The notes under the pieces: model-generated
Databases searched by the model: none
The model's input: the letters and a program-made list of their open reading frames with translations, nothing else
Told to the model about the DNA's origin: nothing
Assembly (NCBI GenBank): GCA_964605365.1
Contig: CAZSCF010000002.1
Span: forward strand, 1 to 55,586
DNA from: CAZSCF01 sp964605365
GTDB lineage: Bacteria; Patescibacteriota; Minisyncoccia; Moranbacterales; UBA2206
Length of the DNA: 55,586 nt
Direction: 5' to 3'
Translations under genes and position numbers: made by a program
In this document: positions 1 to 8,663 of the stretch, in pieces
Position numbering within the stretch: position 1 is the stretch's first letter
Layout of the letters: every line of letters starts with the position of its first letter

Positions 1-179
1 AAGTAAAAAATATATCATTTTCTTGCATATGCAACTATTTGATATATTGGCTTTTCTTGAAACAAAATTGTTCTGATGTTAGGATGGGAATAGAAAAATA
101 ATATATTACAAGAAATAACCAACAGTAGAAACTATGGAAATTTTTGTTTTATGTTCCATGTTTCATGTTTAATGAAGTT
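1..179. other. AT-rich intergenic segment upstream of yebC
   Basis: No gene is recognisable. It holds a perfect 12-base palindrome (TTGCATATGCAA, 23-34) and AT-rich stretches that could include a promoter for yebC, but I cannot assign -35 and -10 boxes with confidence. The window may start inside the spacer between two genes. Confidence 0.5.
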
Positions 180-914
180 ATGTCGGGACATTCACATTGG
201 GCGGGAATAAAGCACCGAAAAGGAATTAATGATGCCAAAAAGGCGCAGATTTTTACCAAACATGGAAAACTGATTTCCATCGCAGCTCGCGATGGTGGCG
301 GCAATCCGGAAACAAATTTTCAACTGCGCCTAGCCATGGATCGAGCGCGCCGAGAGAATATGCCAAAGGATAAAATTGAAAATGCTATTAAGCGCGGCAC
401 TGGCGAACTCAAAGGACAAGCTGAAATTCAAGAAGTCATGTATGAAGCCTACCTGCCTGTCCGGCAGGCAGGTGATCCCGGACAAGTAGCGATGCTTATC
501 AAGACCGCTACGGATAATAAAAACCGGACTTTTGGAGAAATTAGAACAATTTTAACTAAAAATGGAGGCAAGTTGGTTCCTGAAGGATCGGTTGGTTTTC
601 TTTTCAAACAAGTTGGCGAAATTATTGTTGAAAATAAAAACAACTCTGAGGAGCTAGAAATGAAAGCCATTGAAGCCGGCGCTGAAGATATAAGTTTTTC
701 CGATAATTTTTTGAATATTTATACTGAAGTTTCTGCTTTGCAAAAAGTCAAAGAAAGCTTGGAAAAGGATAGTTTGCAAATCGAAAGTGCTAATTTGGTT
801 TACATCCCTTTACAAAAAACTGTTTTGAATAACAAAGATCAATCTACTTACAAAAAACTTTTGGAACTTTTGGATGATCAAGAGGACGTACAGGAAATTT
901 TTGATAATCTATAA
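180..914 (+). CDS. yebC: YebC/PmpR/TACO1-family protein, with an in-frame palindromic repeat
   Basis: A three-domain YebC-family protein of 244 residues. The family includes DNA-binding regulators and, in recent work, factors that relieve ribosome stalling at proline-rich stretches; which role applies here is not visible. The start at 180 gives the family N-terminus MSGHSHWAGIKHRKG; an upstream in-frame ATG at 144 would only add a non-conserved leader. Later family features are the DNKNRT stretch and GSVGFLF. Where relatives read roughly YEAY-GPGG-VA, this protein has extra residues LPVRQAGD, encoded by a perfect hairpin repeat at 451-473 (arms ACCTGCCTG and CAGGCAGGT). ruvC follows, the usual yebC-ruvC neighbourhood. 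Confidence 0.95.
   Translation: MSGHSHWAGIKHRKGINDAKKAQIFTKHGKLISIAARDGGGNPETNFQLRLAMDRARRENMPKDKIENAIKRGTGELKGQAEIQEVMYEAYLPVRQAGDPGQVAMLIKTATDNKNRTFGEIRTILTKNGGKLVPEGSVGFLFKQVGEIIVENKNNSEELEMKAIEAGAEDISFSDNFLNIYTEVSALQKVKESLEKDSLQIESANLVYIPLQKTVLNNKDQSTYKKLLELLDDQEDVQEIFDNL
451..473. repeat. Palindromic repeat inside yebC
   Basis: Arms ACCTGCCTG (451-459) and CAGGCAGGT (465-473) around a 5-base centre. It belongs to the same CCTGCC-type family as the intergenic copies near 50299 and 53986. It lies in frame and adds about seven residues to a surface stretch of YebC. Confidence 0.8.
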
Positions 915-1047
915 ATTATCAAAAATTAATTTTCAATTCACACTAATCAAGAATTAATACTTGGTTTGAAAATTTAAAAATGAAAAATTCAATGAAAATT
1001 GTAAATTGATAATTTGAAAATTATAAACTTTCTTTTTAAACATCGCA

Positions 1048-1569
1048 ATGAATAAACAAAAAAACAAACTGCTTTCAAAAACTCTTAGAGTTCTCGGCAT
1101 TGATCCCGGCACAGCTACAACAGGTTGGGCTATTCTTGAAGAAAAAAACGGAATCGTTTCTCCCATAGCTTTCGGACATATTTCTACAGCAAAAGAAGGG
1201 AGTGAAGAAAGCCGTCTTTTGGAAATTTCCAATGATCTTTTAAAAATAATTTTAAAATATCGGCCACAAGAAGCATCAATCGAGCAGCTTTTCTTTTTTA
1301 AAAACAAGAAGACTATTATACAAGTTGGGCAAGCCAGAGGCACTATTCTCTTGACACTTAAGCAAAAAAATGTTAATATTTTCAATTACACTCCCCTCCA
1401 GGTAAAACAAGCTATCACTGGTTATGGTCGCGCTGAAAAGAAACAGATACAGACAATGGTTAAAAGTGTCTTGAAATTAAAAACAATCCCCAAGCCGGAT
1501 GATACGGCCGATGCTATTGCCGTAGCACTGTGTCACATTAATAGTCGAAAAATGAATCCTTTTCAATAA
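1048..1569 (+). CDS. ruvC: Crossover junction endodeoxyribonuclease RuvC
   Basis: Holliday-junction resolvase that nicks the two strands of like polarity at four-way junctions during recombination; normally works with RuvAB. The protein has 173 residues, the family size. Catalytic acids of the RNase H-like fold are visible: D19 in GIDPG, E79 in SIEQ, and D152/D155 in DDTADAIA. The first 12 residues (many Lys) precede the conserved LRVLGIDPG and may be a short extension, so the start could be somewhat later. It follows yebC after an AT-rich 133-base spacer without a recognisable gene. ruvA and ruvB are not in the window. Confidence 0.95.
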   Translation: MNKQKNKLLSKTLRVLGIDPGTATTGWAILEEKNGIVSPIAFGHISTAKEGSEESRLLEISNDLLKIILKYRPQEASIEQLFFFKNKKTIIQVGQARGTILLTLKQKNVNIFNYTPLQVKQAITGYGRAEKKQIQTMVKSVLKLKTIPKPDDTADAIAVALCHINSRKMNPFQ

Positions 1570-1586
1570 CAATTAATTGCAAATTT

Positions 1587-2240
1587 ATGGAAAAAATAAG
1601 TCCGGTAGTTAATCTGCTTATAAATCAAGGAGTGCCATTGGAAACAGTTGTGCTCATTTTAATGTTTCCTATTATCGCAACTCTAATCGTTTTTTTGCGC
1701 CAGGTTTTAGGAATCAAAGCTTTTGGTATCTACACTCCTCTTATTATTACCTTTGCTTTCTTAGCAACTCATGACTTGCGCTATGGCATTGCCATTTTTA
1801 TTTCTGTAATTTTGGTTGGAATGCTGGCCAGACTTTTATTAAAATCCCTTCGCTTGCTTTATTTGCCGCGTGTAGCCATCATGCTTTCTGTCGTTGCTGC
1901 GGCCATGCTTATTCTTTTGGCTTTCGGGGGAAGCCTCAGAAGAACCGGATTGGCGGCTGTTTCAATTTTCCCCATTTTAATTATGATAACTCTGGTTGAA
2001 AAATTCATTGCTATTCAGATAGAAAAGGGCGATAAAACTGCTGTCGTTTTGGCTATAGAAACGTTGTTAATTTCTATTATCGGATACTTTGTTGCCAGCT
2101 GGCATCTTTTAATTCAGCTTTTAGTGTGTTATCCCTGGCTCGTGCTCTTTACCCTTCCTATAAATATTATTTTAGGAAAATGGACTGGTCTCCGAATTTC
2201 TGAATATTTTCGTTTCAAGGAAATAATGAAAAAAATGTAA
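1587..2240 (+). CDS. Seven-transmembrane protein of the transglutaminase-associated 7TM type
   Basis: A 217-residue protein that is almost wholly hydrophobic, with about six to seven membrane segments and a short basic C-terminus. The stretch around VLGIKAFGIYTPLI is like the 7TM domain (Pfam 7TM_transglut) that in Proteobacteria is fused to an inactive transglutaminase and sits beside an alpha-L-glutamate-ligase-like ATP-grasp gene and a retropepsin-like gene. Here the transglutaminase part is absent and the same partners follow directly (26 bases to the next gene). Known of the family: the gene association. Inferred: a membrane platform for an amide-ligase system. No substrate can be named. 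Confidence 0.7.
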   Translation: MEKISPVVNLLINQGVPLETVVLILMFPIIATLIVFLRQVLGIKAFGIYTPLIITFAFLATHDLRYGIAIFISVILVGMLARLLLKSLRLLYLPRVAIMLSVVAAAMLILLAFGGSLRRTGLAAVSIFPILIMITLVEKFIAIQIEKGDKTAVVLAIETLLISIIGYFVASWHLLIQLLVCYPWLVLFTLPINIILGKWTGLRISEYFRFKEIMKKM

Positions 2241-2266
2241 TTTATTTTAATGTTTCTTTTGCACCT

Positions 2267-3661
2267 ATGTTTGATTTTTTAAAAAAAAGAAATGGAATTC
2301 TGGGAATGAACGCCAGAAATCTCAGATACATTCGTCCTTTTAATTTAAAATCTGCCAAAAGACTGGCCGACAACAAGCTTCTTAGCAAAAAACTTTTAGC
2401 TAAAAATGGCATAGCCGTTTCTTCTTTGCTTTTTAAAATACGCAATCGAGAAGAATTGGAAACTTTTGATTGGACAAGACTTCCGGAAAGTTTTGCCTTA
2501 AAACCAAATCGTGGTTTTGGCGGAGAGGGCATTGTTGTGGTCTACGGAAAAAAGAAAGGTACTGATGATACGTGGATCAAGGCTGATCGCTCACGAGTCA
2601 CCATAGAAGACCTAAAGAATCATATTCAAAATATCTTGGACGGGGCTTTTTCTCTGGCCAACACGCCCGATATTGCTTTTTTTGAAGAGAGAGTAAAACT
2701 GAGCAAATCTTTTAAGCCATATACTTTTAAGGGCATTCCGGATATCCGAGTTATTGTTTTTAACAAGGTTCCTGTTATGGCCATGCTTCGCCTTCCAACT
2801 AAAGAGTCTGGCGGAAAAGCCAATTTGCAACAGGGTGCTATTGGATTGGGAATCGATATGGCGTCCGGTGTAACTACCACTGCCATTCAAGGAAAAAACA
2901 AAATAATCGAAAGAATGCCAGATTCAAGGCTCACGGCCAGCGGATTGCGAATTCCTTATTGGAAGGAAATTTTATTTTTGGCTGTTAAGGCGCAAGAAAT
3001 ATCTGGATTGGGATATTTGGGAGTAGACATAGCAATTGACAAAGAAAAGGGGCCTGTCGTTTTGGAATTAAATGCTCGCCCGGGACTTTCAATTCAGTTG
3101 GCAAATTTGTCTGGATTAAAAGAAAGACTGGAAAGAGTGGCTGGGCTTAAGATAAAATCTTTGGAGCGCGGTGTCCGCGTGGGCCGAGATCTTTTTGGGG
3201 GAGAAATTGAAGAAGAACTAGAAGACATTTCGGGAAAAAAGGTTATTGGCACAATTGAAAAAATAAAAATACTTGGAAAAAACGAAAAAGAAATTGAAGT
3301 CGAAGCCAAGATTGATACGGGAGCAGGATTTACATCTATCGATACCTCCTTAGCAGAACAATTAGGTTTCGAAGATACCGTTAGAGAATACCAAAAAATA
3401 AAAAGTGCTTACAAAGACATTCAGCAATTAAGTAGCGTCGAGCGTTGGAATATTTTTAAAAACGTCCCCCATATTACCAGTACTGCCATTATTAATTCGG
3501 CAAACGGAACAACATATCGACCAACGATAGCAATCACCATCATTGTAGAAAACATAAGAATTCCAACCAGGGCAACCCTTATTGATCGTTCTCGCCTTAA
3601 ATACCCCGTGCTTATAGGAGAAAGAGATTTGGGTAAATTTTTAATTGACGTAAAAAAATGA
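2267..3661 (+). CDS. ATP-grasp ligase fused to a retropepsin-like (ATP-dependent zinc protease/RimB-type) domain
   Basis: Two-domain protein of 464 residues. Residues about 1-315 form an ATP-grasp fold of the RimK-related, alpha-L-glutamate-ligase-like family: GILGMNARNLRYI near the N-terminus, the glycine-rich loop KPNRGFGGEGIVVV near residue 85, and the metal-binding motif ELNARPG near 268. Residues about 325-464 match the COG4067 retropepsin-like family: IGTIEKIKI, then D350-T-G-A in AKIDTGAG, and a C-terminal LKYPVLIGERDL. In many genomes these domains are separate neighbouring genes. Ligase plus peptidase in one chain suggests addition and removal of an amino acid or peptide tag (inference). 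The next gene overlaps its stop by four bases (ATGA). Confidence 0.85.
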   Translation: MFDFLKKRNGILGMNARNLRYIRPFNLKSAKRLADNKLLSKKLLAKNGIAVSSLLFKIRNREELETFDWTRLPESFALKPNRGFGGEGIVVVYGKKKGTDDTWIKADRSRVTIEDLKNHIQNILDGAFSLANTPDIAFFEERVKLSKSFKPYTFKGIPDIRVIVFNKVPVMAMLRLPTKESGGKANLQQGAIGLGIDMASGVTTTAIQGKNKIIERMPDSRLTASGLRIPYWKEILFLAVKAQEISGLGYLGVDIAIDKEKGPVVLELNARPGLSIQLANLSGLKERLERVAGLKIKSLERGVRVGRDLFGGEIEEELEDISGKKVIGTIEKIKILGKNEKEIEVEAKIDTGAGFTSIDTSLAEQLGFEDTVREYQKIKSAYKDIQQLSSVERWNIFKNVPHITSTAIINSANGTTYRPTIAITIIVENIRIPTRATLIDRSRLKYPVLIGERDLGKFLIDVKK

Positions 3662-4608
3662 TAAAAAATCCCCCTATTATAAAAAAGGTAGTACTTGCCA
3701 TGGGCGGCACAATCGAAGAATTTGTCCCTGAAAGAGGTTGCTTTTATATTAATGTTTTGGGGAAAAAAATCATGATTCAAAGAAAACTTTCCATCACGCG
3801 AGATTCTTTTATCAATGTTAATTTGGGAAAATATAAGGACCTGGCTCATAAATTATTTTGCGAACATAACATTCCCACACCCCAAACAGAAAGTTTTTAT
3901 AAAAAAACTTATGACCAAAAAATTGCCATTAATAAATTACAGAAACTTGCTTATCCAATTATTATAAAAGATGCGCAAGGGTCCAACAGCAAAGGAATAT
4001 TCCCCTTCATTCAAACATATCAAGAGGCAATTAAGACTATCGAGACCCAATTACCGCTGTACCGAAGTATGATTGCCCAACAGATGGTTTTTGGCAAAGA
4101 ATTCAGATTGCTGGTTTTGAATAACAAAATTATTGGAGCACTGGAAATGATTCCTCCCTATGTTGTCGGGGATGGAATTTCAACAATAGAAAAATTAATC
4201 AAAGAAAAGCAGCTCTCCACAGAAAGAAAAACCGCTTTTAATGAAAAACTGGATCAAATTCTAAAAGAAAAAGGCCTTACCTTAAAAAGCATCGTATCCA
4301 GGGGTAAAAAAGTATATATAAAAAGAAGTTCCTGTTTGGCAGAAGGAGGAGAAACAAAAGATGTTACCGATCTCGTAAATAAAGAAATTGAAAAAGTCTG
4401 TGTCCATGTTTCCAAAGTAGTCGGAAGAAGTCTTTTGGGTATCGATGTCATTTGTGAGAATGTGTCCGAGGACCCAGAAAAACAATCTTTTTACGTACTG
4501 GAAGTTAATACGAAACCAGATCTTTACATTCACTATAATCCTAGTCATGGCAAAACCAGAAACGTAATTAAGGACATTGTCCGATTTATGGTTAAAATTG
4601 CAAAGTAG
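3658..4608 (+). CDS. Second ATP-grasp ligase, cyanophycin-synthetase/RimK-like
   Basis: A 316-residue ATP-grasp protein translationally coupled (ATGA overlap) to the preceding ligase-protease. Visible motifs: IIIKDAQGSNSKGIF near residues 101-115 (nucleotide-binding loop), a long insert with VVGDGISTIEKLI typical of cyanophycin synthetase and the glutathione synthase GshAB ATP-grasp, and EVNTKPDLYIHYNP near the end (metal-binding Glu and Asn). The first 60 residues look like a small N-terminal domain seen in related amide ligases. The reaction would be ATP-dependent amide bond formation between a carboxylate and an amine; the substrates are unknown. It is the last gene of the 1587-4608 cluster. 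Confidence 0.8.
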   Translation: MIKNPPIIKKVVLAMGGTIEEFVPERGCFYINVLGKKIMIQRKLSITRDSFINVNLGKYKDLAHKLFCEHNIPTPQTESFYKKTYDQKIAINKLQKLAYPIIIKDAQGSNSKGIFPFIQTYQEAIKTIETQLPLYRSMIAQQMVFGKEFRLLVLNNKIIGALEMIPPYVVGDGISTIEKLIKEKQLSTERKTAFNEKLDQILKEKGLTLKSIVSRGKKVYIKRSSCLAEGGETKDVTDLVNKEIEKVCVHVSKVVGRSLLGIDVICENVSEDPEKQSFYVLEVNTKPDLYIHYNPSHGKTRNVIKDIVRFMVKIAK

Positions 4609-4661
4609 TCTAATAAAACAACCAAAAAAACAGGAAGCACGAACGCTCCTGTCGGCAGCAC

Positions 4662-4690
4662 TTGGATTTTTGTTCTTTTTGGACTATAAT
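4662..4690 (+). promoter_or_regulatory. Promoter of the PBP1A gene
   Basis: TTGGAT (4662-4667), a 17-base spacer and a perfect TATAAT (4685-4690). Transcription would start near 4697, leaving a leader of only about eight bases before ATG 4705, with no Shine-Dalgarno sequence, so translation may be nearly leaderless. Confidence 0.65.
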
Positions 4691-4704
4691 ATATCTTGAT
4701 CAGC

Positions 4705-7212
4705 ATGAAACATATTTTTGTCTCATTTAAAGACCTAAAAAAGGCGTCCAAAACAAACAAATGGAAGTTTTTTGGGATTTTAGCTGCTTATTTCGGATTA
4801 GCAGTTTTTGTTTTTGTTCTTGGCGTTTTTATTTATTTTTACAAAGATTTGCCGTCTCCCGGCAAAGTAAACACTCGTTTTATTGCAGAATCAACTAAAA
4901 TATATGATCGCACCGGACAACATATTCTTTATGAGGTACACGGAGAAGAAAAGCGAACCATTATTCCTTTTGGCGATATACCTGATAGCGTAAAATATGC
5001 CACCATCGCATTAGAAGATCAAGATTTTTATTCTCATCATGGAATAAAGTTTTCTTCTATTGTCCGCGCCGTCTTAAAAGATATTGTTGGCAGGAGCACA
5101 GCACAAGGAGGATCTACTATCACCCAGCAATTTGTAAAAAAGGCCATGCTCACAGATGAAAAAACCTTTTCCAGAAAAATTAAAGAGGTGATTTTATCCC
5201 TAGAATTGGAAACCAAATACTCAAAAGACGAGATATTGGAAATGTATTTAAATCAAATCCCCTATGGATCAAATGCTTATGGAATAGAAGCGGCTTCTCA
5301 AACATTTTTCAATAAAAATGCTCGGGACCTAACTTTAGATGAGGCCTCTTTGCTTGCGGCCCTCCCGCAAGCCCCGACATACTATTCTCCCAATGGATCG
5401 CATCCTGACGCCTTGAAGGGTCGACAGGAATATGCTCTCAAACAGATGGCCAACTTGGGATATATAACAAATGAGCAAGCTGATGAATTTAAAAATGTAG
5501 ACGTTTTAAACAAAATAAGCCCCCTTAAAGAAAAAATTGATGCGCCTCATTTTGTAATGTATGTAAAAGAATATTTAGAAAAAACATATGGGGAGCAAGC
5601 TATTGAGCAAGATGGGCTAAAGGTTTATACAACTCTTGACTGGGACAAACAGCAGATTGCCGAAAAAGTAGTGAGGGACGGCGCGGAGCTAAATACAAAA
5701 AAATATAACGCCAATAATGCATCGCTGGTTGCCATTGATCCGAATACGGGCCAAATATTATCAATGGTTGGATCAAAAGATTATTTTGACAAAACGATCG
5801 ACGGACAAGTAAATGTTGCTATCAGAAACCGCCAACCGGGATCTTCTTTTAAGCCCTATGTTTATTTAACGGCCTTTAAAAAGGGCTACACCCCAGAAAC
5901 ACAAATTTGGGATGTAGACACAAATTTCGAAACGGACGAAGGAAAAACATACAACCCTAAAAACTATGATGAAAAAAATAAAGGCCTTTTGCAAATGAAA
6001 GATGCTCTGGCCATGTCGCTTAATGTTCCTGCCGTCAAAACACTTTATTTGGCTGGCATAAAAGATTCTGTTCAAACAGCCAGAGATATGGGCATAACAA
6101 CGCTTGATAACCCCGCCGACCTCGGCTTGTCTTTAGTTTTGGGCGGAGGAGAAGTTAAACTGCTTGATCACACAAATGCTTTTGCAACATTGGCTGCTGG
6201 AGGAATAGTTCGCAATAAAACAGCTATTTTAAAAATAACGGATGCTAAAGGAAACGTATTGGAAGAATACAAGAATAACCCCGGGAAGAGAGTTGTGGAA
6301 GAAAAATATGTTTCTATGCTAGATTATGTTCTGTCCACAAATGACCTTCGTGCTCCAGTTTTTGGAAGTAATGGCCCTCTGGCTTTTAATAACCGTCAAG
6401 TCGCCGCTAAAACCGGCACCACCAATGAATGGCGAGATGGATGGACAATGGGATACACCCCCTCGTTGGCTGTAGGCGTTTGGGCCGGAAACAACAACAA
6501 CACACCTATGGCTAAAGGAGCTGACGGCTCCTATGTTGCCGCCCCTATTTGGAGAGCCTTTATGGATCAAGTTCTTAAAAACTATGCCGCAGAAAGCTTT
6601 CCTAAGTACGAAAAAGAAGAAACAGGAAAAGATATTTTGGATGGGAAAATAGAACCGATAAAAAAAACAAAGGTTTGCGAAATTAAAAAAGGCAAGTTTT
6701 GCTTAGCCACATCATCTTGCCCGGATAGTAAAACAGATGAAAAAAAGTTTTTCGTCGGACATTCCATTCTTTATTATGTCAATAAAGACGATCCGCGCGG
6801 AAGCCAGCCAAAAAACCCAGAAAGCGACCCCCAATTTAAAAACTGGGAAATATCTATTCAAAAATGGGCACTAGATCAAAAGGATTTAAATAAGAAAAAC
6901 GTTCCTTCAAAAGATTGCATTTCTGATGACTCCAATATCGCCAGATCTTCTGTTCTTATATCATCTCCAAATGATGGATCCACGTTGACAGACAGCATTA
7001 TACCCATTAAAGCAACTGCTTCTGCTGAAGCAGGAATTAAAAAAATTACACTTTATATTAACGGCAACGAGACAACAACAACAAAAGATTCTTCTCTTGC
7101 TTATGATTATTTAACCCCAGAAGGAGACAATGCCATTGATATAAGAGTTGCCGTTGAAGATGATGATGGAAACACTTCGTCTGACAGTATAAGAATTAAT
7201 ACGAGCCGCTAA
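4705..7212 (+). CDS. Penicillin-binding protein 1A-like bifunctional transglycosylase/transpeptidase
   Basis: Class A PBP that polymerises lipid II into glycan strands and cross-links the peptides, anchored in the cytoplasmic membrane. A TTG at 4696 is possible but ATG 4705 is preferred. Order: one N-terminal membrane anchor (about residues 22-47), GT51 domain with EDQDFYSHHG and GGSTITQQFVKK, then the transpeptidase with SSFK (S380, nucleophile), SLN, and KTG at 569-571. A C-terminal region of about 90 residues looks like an immunoglobulin-like (Big) module (SPNDGSTLTDSIIPIKATA) that could bind the wall. It is monocistronic: own promoter upstream and a strong terminator downstream. Confidence 0.95.
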   Translation: MKHIFVSFKDLKKASKTNKWKFFGILAAYFGLAVFVFVLGVFIYFYKDLPSPGKVNTRFIAESTKIYDRTGQHILYEVHGEEKRTIIPFGDIPDSVKYATIALEDQDFYSHHGIKFSSIVRAVLKDIVGRSTAQGGSTITQQFVKKAMLTDEKTFSRKIKEVILSLELETKYSKDEILEMYLNQIPYGSNAYGIEAASQTFFNKNARDLTLDEASLLAALPQAPTYYSPNGSHPDALKGRQEYALKQMANLGYITNEQADEFKNVDVLNKISPLKEKIDAPHFVMYVKEYLEKTYGEQAIEQDGLKVYTTLDWDKQQIAEKVVRDGAELNTKKYNANNASLVAIDPNTGQILSMVGSKDYFDKTIDGQVNVAIRNRQPGSSFKPYVYLTAFKKGYTPETQIWDVDTNFETDEGKTYNPKNYDEKNKGLLQMKDALAMSLNVPAVKTLYLAGIKDSVQTARDMGITTLDNPADLGLSLVLGGGEVKLLDHTNAFATLAAGGIVRNKTAILKITDAKGNVLEEYKNNPGKRVVEEKYVSMLDYVLSTNDLRAPVFGSNGPLAFNNRQVAAKTGTTNEWRDGWTMGYTPSLAVGVWAGNNNNTPMAKGADGSYVAAPIWRAFMDQVLKNYAAESFPKYEKEETGKDILDGKIEPIKKTKVCEIKKGKFCLATSSCPDSKTDEKKFFVGHSILYYVNKDDPRGSQPKNPESDPQFKNWEISIQKWALDQKDLNKKNVPSKDCISDDSNIARSSVLISSPNDGSTLTDSIIPIKATASAEAGIKKITLYINGNETTTTKDSSLAYDYLTPEGDNAIDIRVAVEDDDGNTSSDSIRINTSR

Positions 7213-7228
7213 AACAGTCTTTTGCAAC

Positions 7229-7256
7229 AAAAACCGGGGCCACCGGTTTTTGTTTT
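7229..7256 (+). terminator. Intrinsic terminator after the PBP1A gene
   Basis: Perfect 9-bp stem AAAAACCGG/CCGGTTTTT with loop GGCCA, followed by more T residues. It would also work on the minus strand for the convergent DUF721 gene. Confidence 0.85.
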
Positions 7257-7370
7257 TCTGTTTTTTGTTGTTGAGCGAAGCAAACAAAACGCGAACTTAT
7301 TTTCATTTCTGAACAAGCAATAACAACAAAGAAGCAGTGTCCTGTGGCTTACCACAGAACAAATATTGAT

Positions 7371-7661
7371 TTATTTCATTTTTATTTCCTTTACAAAATC
7401 CCCCCCTAACTTTTTGTTTAGCTGGCGGAGAATCCCCTTTCTATTTATCCACAACTCAGAAGACCAAGTTGAATTTTGTGCTCGAACAAAAAGCGTCCCC
7501 TTGGAAAAATAATCTGAAATTAATTTTTCAGATCCAATCTTTCCAAAATTCTCTCGTACTATTTCCTTAAACACATAAAAAACAGTTTCTTTTTCTGGAG
7601 TTATTTTTTTCGTCAAATATTTTTTTTCATCCCCAATAAGACTTTTAAAGGATTTTATCAT
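7371..7661 (-). CDS. DUF721 (DciA-like) protein
   Basis: A 96-residue protein whose second half, with SSELWINRKGILRQLN and a short C-terminal beta-strand region, fits the DUF721 family. Members of this family include DciA, which helps load the replicative helicase DnaB in bacteria lacking DnaC/DnaI-type loaders. Its place directly downstream of trxB, dnaN and dnaA on the same strand supports a replication role, though the proteins are short and divergent, so the loader function is an inference. The stop lies close to the terminator of the convergent PBP gene. Confidence 0.6.
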   Translation of the reverse strand: MIKSFKSLIGDEKKYLTKKITPEKETVFYVFKEIVRENFGKIGSEKLISDYFSKGTLFVRAQNSTWSSELWINRKGILRQLNKKLGGDFVKEIKMK

Positions 7662-7666
7662 CCTGT

Positions 7667-8599
7667 TTATTTTTTTCTTAAATAATTATAAATACCTTTG
7701 GCTGCTATAGCTCCTTCTGAGGCAGCCGTAATTATCTGAGAAAATTTATTTGACCCGTCAGTTATATCCCCAGCAGCCCAAACTCCCGGAACAGAGGTTG
7801 CACCATCTTTTTGAATTTTTATAAAGCCGCCTTCATCCTTTTTTATTCCCAGGTCTTCTGTAAAATCAATATTGGGGTTTGATCCACATTCAATGAATAG
7901 TCCATCAAGAGACAACACCCCCTTACCCTTATATGCACCGTCTAATATAATTTTTTCCACCTTTTTCTCTCCTAAAATTTCAACCACATTTAAATTATAA
8001 AGTATTTCGATGTTTTTCTTTTTTTTCAATAATTTAACCCAATATTCTTCGGCTGGAAGTTTATTTTTTCTGTAAATTAGGTACACCTTTTGAGCAATTT
8101 CTGCTAAATAAACAGCGGCTGAAACAGCACTATTGGCACCACCAACCACTCCCACAATTTTGTTTTTATAAAAAAACCCATCGCAAGTAGCACAATACGA
8201 GACGCCTTTTCCAAAAAACATCTCTTCTCCTTTCATTCCAATTTTTTTCCGCCTGGTTCCTGTTGCCAATAAAATGGTTCTGGAAAATATTTTTTTATTC
8301 TCACCAAAGGTAATTTCAAAAAGACCGTCTTTCTTTTTTGTTATTGTTTTTACAGACTCAATTATAACTTCTGTACCATATTTTTTAGCATGTTTCATAA
8401 ATCTCTGAGAAATATCTATTCCACTTACATCCTCAATGCCTAAATAATTATCAACCTTATGCGCCTCAGAAATTGTGCCTCCCATAATGCCCCCCAAAAC
8501 AACATGTTTAATGCCAAAACGAGAAGCATAAACAGAAGCAGAAAGACCTGCCGGACCAGACCCTATAATAGCTAGTTCATATATATTTTTTTTGGTCAT
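7667..8599 (-). CDS. trxB: Thioredoxin reductase (TrxB-type flavoprotein)
   Basis: NADPH- and FAD-dependent enzyme that reduces thioredoxin. 310 residues, the normal length for the low-molecular-weight type. Visible: FAD-binding GSGPAGLSA near residue 13, the redox motif C136-A-T-C139, a second dinucleotide fold (VVGGANSAVSAAVYLAE) for NADPH, and the C-terminal FAD motif AAGDITDG. The GGANSA form departs a little from the usual GGGDSA, so cofactor preference (NADPH, NADH or ferredoxin-like) is not certain. It lies five bases upstream of the DUF721 gene. Confidence 0.93.
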   Translation of the reverse strand: MTKKNIYELAIIGSGPAGLSASVYASRFGIKHVVLGGIMGGTISEAHKVDNYLGIEDVSGIDISQRFMKHAKKYGTEVIIESVKTITKKKDGLFEITFGENKKIFSRTILLATGTRRKKIGMKGEEMFFGKGVSYCATCDGFFYKNKIVGVVGGANSAVSAAVYLAEIAQKVYLIYRKNKLPAEEYWVKLLKKKKNIEILYNLNVVEILGEKKVEKIILDGAYKGKGVLSLDGLFIECGSNPNIDFTEDLGIKKDEGGFIKIQKDGATSVPGVWAAGDITDGSNKFSQIITAASEGAIAAKGIYNYLRKK

Positions 8600-8663
8600 A
8601 TTTAATAAGAGAATTTTTGAAAATATAAGCCGACACTGGGTCGTTTTATAAAAACAACTCTTG

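Noticed and set aside
4631..4651. Terminator hairpin after the second ATP-grasp gene (CAGG-AGC/GCT-CCTG)
   Set aside because: The stem is interrupted by a bulge and is not followed by a T-run close enough to be convincing.
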